Below are positions 6,208 to 10,505 of a stretch of DNA of 10,505 bases, in pieces. Source of the DNA: Ignavibacteria bacterium. Its GTDB lineage: Bacteria; Bacteroidota; Ignavibacteria; Ignavibacteriales; Ignavibacteriaceae. The stretch covers positions 1-10,505 of the forward strand of contig JAOTUT010000032.1 in the NCBI GenBank assembly GCA_029863735.1, read 5' to 3'. The notes under the pieces were generated by a model that did no database searches, was not told the DNA's origin, and worked only from the letters and a program-made list of their open reading frames with translations. Each line of letters opens with the position of its first letter. The stretch's first letter is position 1. Position numbers and translations under genes: made by a program.

Positions 6208-7155
6208 ATGGAACTAAAGAAAAGAAAAAAAGATTTTTCCGGAGCTATCTTTTTAGGGATTGTAAGATTAATGTTTTTCTTCCTTGTTTTTGTTTTAATC
6301 CTCTTGCTTGGTAAAATATTTATTGAAGGCATTGGGGTTATTTCTCTTGAGTTTCTGATTGATTCACCAAAAAATAATATGACTGAAGGTGGAATTGGTC
6401 CTGCGATTTTTGGAACTATAGCTGTAACATTGTTAATGGTGATTTTTACTGTGCCGCTTGGTGTGTTCTCTGCAATTTATCTCAACGAATATGCAAAGGA
6501 TACTTTTTTCACACGAATAATCAGAACGTCTATAAATAATCTCGCTGGTGTACCATCAATAGTATTTGGCTTATTTGGATTGGGATTTTTTATTTTATTT
6601 ATCGGAAAAAATCTTGATGAAATTTTGCAAACTGGTTTACTTTTCGGTCAGCCAGCGTTATTGTGGGCATCAGCAACATTGGCAGTATTAGTCTTACCTA
6701 TAGTAATTGTCTCTACTCTAGAAGCATTGAACTCTGTTCCAAAATCTCACAGAGATGCATCTTACGGACTTGGAGCAACTAAATGGCAAACAACAAAAAA
6801 TGTTGTTCTTCCACAAGCCAGACCAGGAATTTTAACCGGAACTATTCTTGCAATTAGCCGTGGTGCAGGTGAAACAGCACCGATATTATTCCTGGGTGCA
6901 GCATTCTTTTTACCTAATCTGCCAATTGCCGATTTATGCATTGGCGGATATTGTATTCCGATGATCAATCCAACAGAGCAGTTTATGTATCTGGCTTATC
7001 ATATTTTTATTATGGCAACACAGTCGTCTAACCCAACTAAAACATTACCGTTACAATACGGTTCAACGTTGGTATTAATTGTATTAACATTCCTTCTGAA
7101 TATAACGGCAATTATTTTCAGGTATCGTTTTAGAAAAATATTAGGAAGATTATAA
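6208..7155 (+). CDS. pstA: Phosphate ABC transporter permease PstA
   Basis: A 315-residue permease with about six hydrophobic segments, the first at about residues 15-41. The core begins around GGIGPAIFGTIAVTLL. The EAA-type loop ASYGLGATKWQT at 184-195 is identical over 12 residues to that of PstC, as expected for the two paralogous halves that both dock on PstB. ISRGAGETAPILFLGAAFF (starting at 216, Arg218 and Glu222) is the PstA-specific form of the conserved membrane motif, distinguishing it from PstC. The gene starts 11 nt after pstC with no clear Shine-Dalgarno sequence, suggesting coupling to pstC translation. A Cys-containing periplasmic loop (LCIGGYCIPMINPTEQF) precedes the final helices; the two cysteines could form a disulfide, though this is inference. 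Confidence 0.96.
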   Translation: MELKKRKKDFSGAIFLGIVRLMFFFLVFVLILLLGKIFIEGIGVISLEFLIDSPKNNMTEGGIGPAIFGTIAVTLLMVIFTVPLGVFSAIYLNEYAKDTFFTRIIRTSINNLAGVPSIVFGLFGLGFFILFIGKNLDEILQTGLLFGQPALLWASATLAVLVLPIVIVSTLEALNSVPKSHRDASYGLGATKWQTTKNVVLPQARPGILTGTILAISRGAGETAPILFLGAAFFLPNLPIADLCIGGYCIPMINPTEQFMYLAYHIFIMATQSSNPTKTLPLQYGSTLVLIVLTFLLNITAIIFRYRFRKILGRL

Positions 7156-7173
7156 TTTTTAATTTAGAAGTTT

Positions 7174-7932
7174 ATGAAAGAAATTAAAATAGTTGTAAAA
7201 GATTTAAACCTGTTCTATGGAGATAAACAGGCGCTAAAAAATATAACCCTGGATATTCTTGCAAAGCGCGTTACTGCATTTATTGGTCCCTCCGGTTGCG
7301 GGAAATCTACCTTTCTCAGAGTTTTAAATAGAATGAACGACCTTATCGATAATGTTAAAACTAAAGGTGAAGTTTTTATAGACGGAGTTAATATATACGA
7401 TAAATCGCTTGATATAGTTAATTTAAGAAAAAATGTAGGTATGGTGTTTCAAAAATCCAACCTGTTTCCTAAAACGATTTACGAAAATATTGTTTATGGT
7501 CCAAAGATAAACGGAATAAGAGATAAAAAATTTCTTGATGAAATTGTCGAGAAAACTTTAAATCAGGCTGCAATCTGGGATGAAGTTAAGGACCGACTCA
7601 ATGAAAACGCACTCAGTCTATCAGGAGGACAGCAGCAAAGATTGTGCATTGCCCGGGCTTTAGCAGTTGAACCTGAAATTATTCTGATGGATGAACCTGC
7701 CAGTGCATTAGATCCAATTTCAACGGCCAAGATTGAGGAGCTAATTCACGATTTAAAAAAGGAATATACAATAGTCATTGTAACTCATAATATGCAGCAA
7801 GCTGCCAGAGTGAGTGACCAAACTGCTTTCTTTTATCTCGGTGAGCTAATTGAGTATGACAAAACAACTACAATATTTACAAATCCGGGAAATAAGCAGA
7901 CTGAGGATTATGTTACAGGTAGGTTCGGTTGA
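7174..7932 (+). CDS. pstB: Phosphate ABC transporter ATP-binding protein PstB
   Basis: A 252-residue ABC ATPase with every catalytic motif intact: Walker [10 protein letters not shown] at 38-46, Q-loop VFQ with Gln93, signature LSGGQQQR at 149-156, Walker B ILMDEP at 170-175 with catalytic Glu174, D-loop SALD immediately after, and switch His205 in VTHNMQQ. The PstB-specific features are the NRMNDLI segment after Walker A and [18 protein letters not shown] after the Q-loop. It powers phosphate import through PstC-PstA from the cytoplasmic face. It starts 18 nt after pstA with only a weak AGAAG upstream. Length is normal for PstB. Confidence 0.97.
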   Translation: MKEIKIVVKDLNLFYGDKQALKNITLDILAKRVTAFIGPSGCGKSTFLRVLNRMNDLIDNVKTKGEVFIDGVNIYDKSLDIVNLRKNVGMVFQKSNLFPKTIYENIVYGPKINGIRDKKFLDEIVEKTLNQAAIWDEVKDRLNENALSLSGGQQQRLCIARALAVEPEIILMDEPASALDPISTAKIEELIHDLKKEYTIVIVTHNMQQAARVSDQTAFFYLGELIEYDKTTTIFTNPGNKQTEDYVTGRFG

Positions 7933-7975
7933 TTTTTTGAGATAAATTTTTAATTTCAACATAGAAGGAGAAGAG

Positions 7976-8671
7976 ATGGAGAGATTATTAGACGAGCATA
8001 TCGAAAAGCTAAAAAAAAGAGTGATTAAAATGTGCAGCCTTGTTGATGAACAGGTGCAGGCTTCAATCAAATCTGTAGAGTCAGAAGATTTAGAATTAGC
8101 AAAAGAGGTTATTGAAAAAGATAAGCAGGTTGATAAGTACGATAACAAAATAGATAAGATATGTCAAAAAATATTCGCATTAACTCAACCTGTTGCTATG
8201 GATTTACGTTTAATAATGTCCTCCTTAACAATTAATAACAACCTTGAAAGAATAGGCGACATCGCAGTCAATATTGCCGAATATATTATTATGATAAAAA
8301 AGAAACCTGCGTTCTACAATCAAACTAATTTGGATCCGATGTTCAAAGTTGTTAGGCAAATGCTAAAAGATGCTATTGACGCCTATGTTGGAGGGAACGA
8401 AACACTTGCAAGATCAGTTATTGACTCTGATAATGCTCTGGATAAAATGAACTTCGATAATCATAAGATTTTAATTGATATTATGAAACAAAGTCCTGAT
8501 AACATCGAACCTGGAATTGCTCTATTGGTAATGTCCAGGCAATTAGAGCGATTAGGTGATCATTGTACCAACATTGCCGAAGATGTATTCTTTATTGTTG
8601 AGGCGCATCTTGTAAAACATAAGTACGAAAAATTCCTCTTTGCAGATGATAAGGATGATAATGATGACTAG
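7976..8671 (+). CDS. phoU: Phosphate signalling protein PhoU
   Basis: A 231-residue all-helical protein made of two PhoU repeats. Each carries the metal-binding E-R-x-G-D motif, LERIGDIAVNIAEY from residue 90 and LERLGDHCTNIAED from residue 190, exactly 100 residues apart. In studied bacteria PhoU links PstSCAB activity to the PhoR sensor kinase and restrains phosphate uptake when phosphate is plentiful. It is cytoplasmic, associated with PstB and the inner membrane. AAGGAG (7965-7970) lies 5 nt before the ATG, a stronger site than those of pstC, pstA or pstB. The C-terminus ends in a short acidic tail (ADDKDDNDD). It is the last gene of the operon; no phoR or phoB follows it, so the two-component partners must be encoded elsewhere. 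Confidence 0.96.
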   Translation: MERLLDEHIEKLKKRVIKMCSLVDEQVQASIKSVESEDLELAKEVIEKDKQVDKYDNKIDKICQKIFALTQPVAMDLRLIMSSLTINNNLERIGDIAVNIAEYIIMIKKKPAFYNQTNLDPMFKVVRQMLKDAIDAYVGGNETLARSVIDSDNALDKMNFDNHKILIDIMKQSPDNIEPGIALLVMSRQLERLGDHCTNIAEDVFFIVEAHLVKHKYEKFLFADDKDDNDD

Positions 8672-8737
8672 TTATTGAAATTCTTTATGGGACATTTAAG
8701 GTTAGAATGTTTTTATAAAAAATATAAATCATCTCAT

Positions 8738-9733
8738 TCAAATGAGTGCAGCTACGTATGTGACTATTTCGTAAGTAATCATCGCACAAATTGCTGAAAA
8801 AGGAATTGTAAGAACCCAGGCCCATAAAATATTTTTAGCAACTCCCCATCTAACTGCTGATAATCCTTTTACTGCTCCAACTCCTATTATAGATCCAGTA
8901 ATAGTATGAGTCGTGCTTACTGGAATCCCAAAAATGGTCGCACCGATAATTGTTAATCCAGCGGAAGTCTCTGCACTGAATCCGCCGAATGGAGTCAATT
9001 TTGTGACTCTCATTCCTAATGTCCTGATCACTTTCCATCCGCCTAATAGTGTGCCGAGTGCAATTACAGAGTAACTTAATATTATAATGTAGAATGGTAT
9101 ATAAAAAGTGTTTCCCAAGATTCCGTTTGTGAACAAGACTATGGTTATTATTCCAATTGTCTTTTGTGCGTCGTTTGAACCATGGCTTAAACTGTACAAT
9201 GCAGCAGAAACGAGCTGAAGTCGTCGGAAATATTTATCAACTTTTCTTGGCTGCTTATTTCTGACAATCCATAGCGTAATCACAGAAAAGAAATATGCCA
9301 TCACCATTCCAATTAATGGCGCAGCAAAAATGAAAATAATTACCTTTGTATATCCGGCAAGAATCAATGCAACAAAACCAGCCTTAGCGACAGCAGCACC
9401 CCCATATCCACCTATGATAGAATGAGAGACACTAATAGGTAATCCAAAATGAGTTGCAGTCGCCGTCATTACTATTGCACCAACCAGGCCGGATAAAATA
9501 ACAAAATTGTCTACTATTGCTACATCAACTAATCCTTTACCGATTGTTGTAGCTACACTTACGCCAAATAGAAATGCAGCAACAAAATTGAAAAACGCTG
9601 CCCATGCCACTGCCTGAAAAGGACTGAGCACTCTCGTTGCAACTATTGTAGCTATAGAGTTAGCAGCATCGTTCATTCCATTGTAGAAATCGAAGACAAG
9701 TGCGAGAAGAATAATAAATATTACAAATTCCAT
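8738..9733 (-). CDS. pit: PiT-family inorganic phosphate transporter
   Basis: A 331-residue low-affinity phosphate permease of the PiT family (PF01384), of the compact type that travels with DUF47 proteins. The internal inverted duplication is clear. The N-terminal signature NGMNDAANSIATIVATRVLSP at 18-38 is mirrored by HGSNDAQKTIG at 184-194. GLPISVSHSIIGG at 97-109 is mirrored by GIPVSTTHTITGSIIG at 269-284. About ten hydrophobic segments are present, with a basic cytoplasmic loop (about 159-173) between the halves. The transporter uses an H+ or Na+ gradient; the coupling ion cannot be told from the sequence. The ATG lies 6 nt after the DUF47 stop, without an obvious Shine-Dalgarno sequence, so translation is probably coupled. 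The gene converges on phoU, with 66 nt between them. Confidence 0.96.
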   Translation of the reverse strand: MEFVIFIILLALVFDFYNGMNDAANSIATIVATRVLSPFQAVAWAAFFNFVAAFLFGVSVATTIGKGLVDVAIVDNFVILSGLVGAIVMTATATHFGLPISVSHSIIGGYGGAAVAKAGFVALILAGYTKVIIFIFAAPLIGMVMAYFFSVITLWIVRNKQPRKVDKYFRRLQLVSAALYSLSHGSNDAQKTIGIITIVLFTNGILGNTFYIPFYIIILSYSVIALGTLLGGWKVIRTLGMRVTKLTPFGGFSAETSAGLTIIGATIFGIPVSTTHTITGSIIGVGAVKGLSAVRWGVAKNILWAWVLTIPFSAICAMITYEIVTYVAALI

Positions 9734-9739
9734 GGATGA

Positions 9740-10351
9740 TCAGGCATTCTTTATGAAAATGGAAAGAATAACATTCGCAACAGATTGACACCTATCAGAA
9801 GTTCTTTCCAAAATATCAAGTATCTCCTTTTTCTTAATTAATTCAATAGCATCTTTTTCATTCGAGAAGAGATCCTGAATTGCAATTCTGTAAACCTGAT
9901 CTGCTTCCGATTCAAGATCTTTAACGGCTTTTGTTTCATTTATTCTTCGGGCTTTTAAATCCTGTATAGCAATTCCCAGCTCCTGCACCTGTTTATTAAT
10001 TATTGATGCAAGTTTATCAGCATAGGGAATTTTTTTTGTAATGTTGAATGTCTCGATGCGCGCAGCTGCACCCAGAAGCATATCACTGATATCATCCAAC
10101 TTTTTTGTTAGAGCAAAAATATCTTCTCTGTCGAATGGAGTAATAAAAGTTTTATTTAGTCTTTTAACAACCCGCGATGCAACTTCGTCGCATCTCAATT
10201 CAAGTGGCTTAATGTTCAGGTAGTGGTTTTTATCGATTAGTTCATCAGCAAAAAGCTGCTCGGTATATTTTGCCATTTGCTGGATGTGGGAAATCATTTC
10301 CCTGAAGTCGTCAAAATACTTTTCTTCCTTTGGTATAAGTGCTTTTATCAT
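9740..10351 (-). CDS. DUF47 (PhoU-like) Pit accessory protein
   Basis: A 203-residue helical DUF47-family protein, of the usual length (about 200-215). It shares the PhoU fold but lacks the canonical ERxGD doublets. Diagnostic segments are LNKTFITPFDREDIFALTKKLDDISD at about 65-90 and LERTSDRCQSVANVI at 181-195, each offering acidic residues in a PhoU-like metal-binding arrangement. DUF47 genes typically sit directly before pit genes and are thought to regulate or assist the permease. It is first in a two-gene minus-strand unit with pit, 6 nt apart. The ATG at 10351 follows a weak GAG-containing purine run; an ATG slightly upstream is out of frame and ends at once. No signal peptide or membrane segment is present. 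Confidence 0.93.
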   Translation of the reverse strand: MIKALIPKEEKYFDDFREMISHIQQMAKYTEQLFADELIDKNHYLNIKPLELRCDEVASRVVKRLNKTFITPFDREDIFALTKKLDDISDMLLGAAARIETFNITKKIPYADKLASIINKQVQELGIAIQDLKARRINETKAVKDLESEADQVYRIAIQDLFSNEKDAIELIKKKEILDILERTSDRCQSVANVILSIFIKNA

Positions 10352-10505
10352 TTCTCGCTCATTTTTTATTTGAAAAAATAAGTAATTGATAAGACATTGT
10401 TATACATCTATCCAAGTATTCGATAACTTTATTACTAATTTCTCTCAAAATTCTTTGCTATATTCTACCCCGAATTTTCAATATTAATCAAAGGATTTGA
10501 CCATT
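10352..10505. promoter_or_regulatory. Leader of the DUF47-pit unit and possible leader of a rightward gene
   Basis: A gene-free 154-nt AT-rich stretch at the right edge. On the minus strand TATAAC (10404-10399) is a fair -10-like element 47 nt before the DUF47 start, but no good -35 is seen and there is no CTTAACA-type repeat like that in front of pstS. On the plus strand TATATT (10459-10464) and AAAGGA (10490-10495) could be the -10 and ribosome site of a gene starting just past the edge. Both calls are weak. Confidence 0.25.

Noticed and set aside
7846..8148. Minus-strand open frame of about 100 codons across the pstB end and phoU start
   Set aside because: Low-complexity Ser/Cys-rich translation lying antisense to two well-supported genes, with no family motif.
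8705..8746. Possible bidirectional terminator between phoU and pit
   Set aside because: Only an all-AT palindrome (TTTTTATAAAAA) and a CTCATT/AATGAG repeat with a 2-nt loop that overlaps the pit stop codon; too weak to call a terminator.
10041..10223. Plus-strand open frame of 60 codons opposite the DUF47 gene
   Set aside because: Antisense to the conserved TPFDREDI region; no ribosome site or recognisable product.

Overview
The window is AT-rich bacterial DNA from a Gram-negative (diderm) organism. It carries a PstS-type lipoprotein, an outer-membrane beta-barrel protein with a signal peptide, and Shine-Dalgarno sequences that are strong in front of some genes and absent in front of others. 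Together with the protein style, this suggests the Bacteroidota/Chlorobiota-Ignavibacteria group. That placement is an inference from gene content, not from a marker gene. All complete genes look intact. There are no RNA genes, insertion sequences, CRISPR arrays or phage genes that I can see.

Left block (1-2971, + strand): a tightly packed run of four genes. The first is cut by the left edge and encodes a protein of uncertain function that resembles the DUF4905 family. It is followed by an AMMECR1-domain protein and a MEMO1-family protein that overlap by ATGA, i.e. components A and B of the 'AmmeMemoRadiSam' set. The last is a Rossmann-fold/DUF2520 dehydrogenase-like protein with a TTG start. 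The radical SAM partner of the AMMECR1/MEMO pair is not in the window.

Middle block (2972-8671, + strand): a complete high-affinity phosphate uptake operon in the order pstS, outer-membrane porin, pstC, pstA, pstB, phoU. Upstream of pstS are direct repeats of CTTAACA/TTTAACA on an 11-bp register (2997, 3019 and 3030), which look like a PhoB/PhoP-type Pho box. A stable hairpin with a T-run lies between pstS and the porin gene and could lower expression of the distal genes relative to pstS. The porin would let phosphate across the outer membrane, PstS would capture it, PstCAB would import it with ATP, and PhoU would report transport status. No PhoR/PhoB genes are in the window.

Right block (8738-10351, - strand): a two-gene unit, DUF47 (PhoU-like) followed by a PiT-family phosphate permease, running towards the pst operon. 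The locus therefore pairs high-affinity and low-affinity phosphate import, each with its own PhoU-fold partner. The last 154 bases hold the leader of this unit and perhaps the leader of an unseen rightward gene.

I found no convincing entirely new system. The most interesting points are the Pho-box array, the porin built into the pst operon, the pstS/porin hairpin, and the AMMECR1-MEMO-DUF2520 cluster, whose biochemical role is poorly known.
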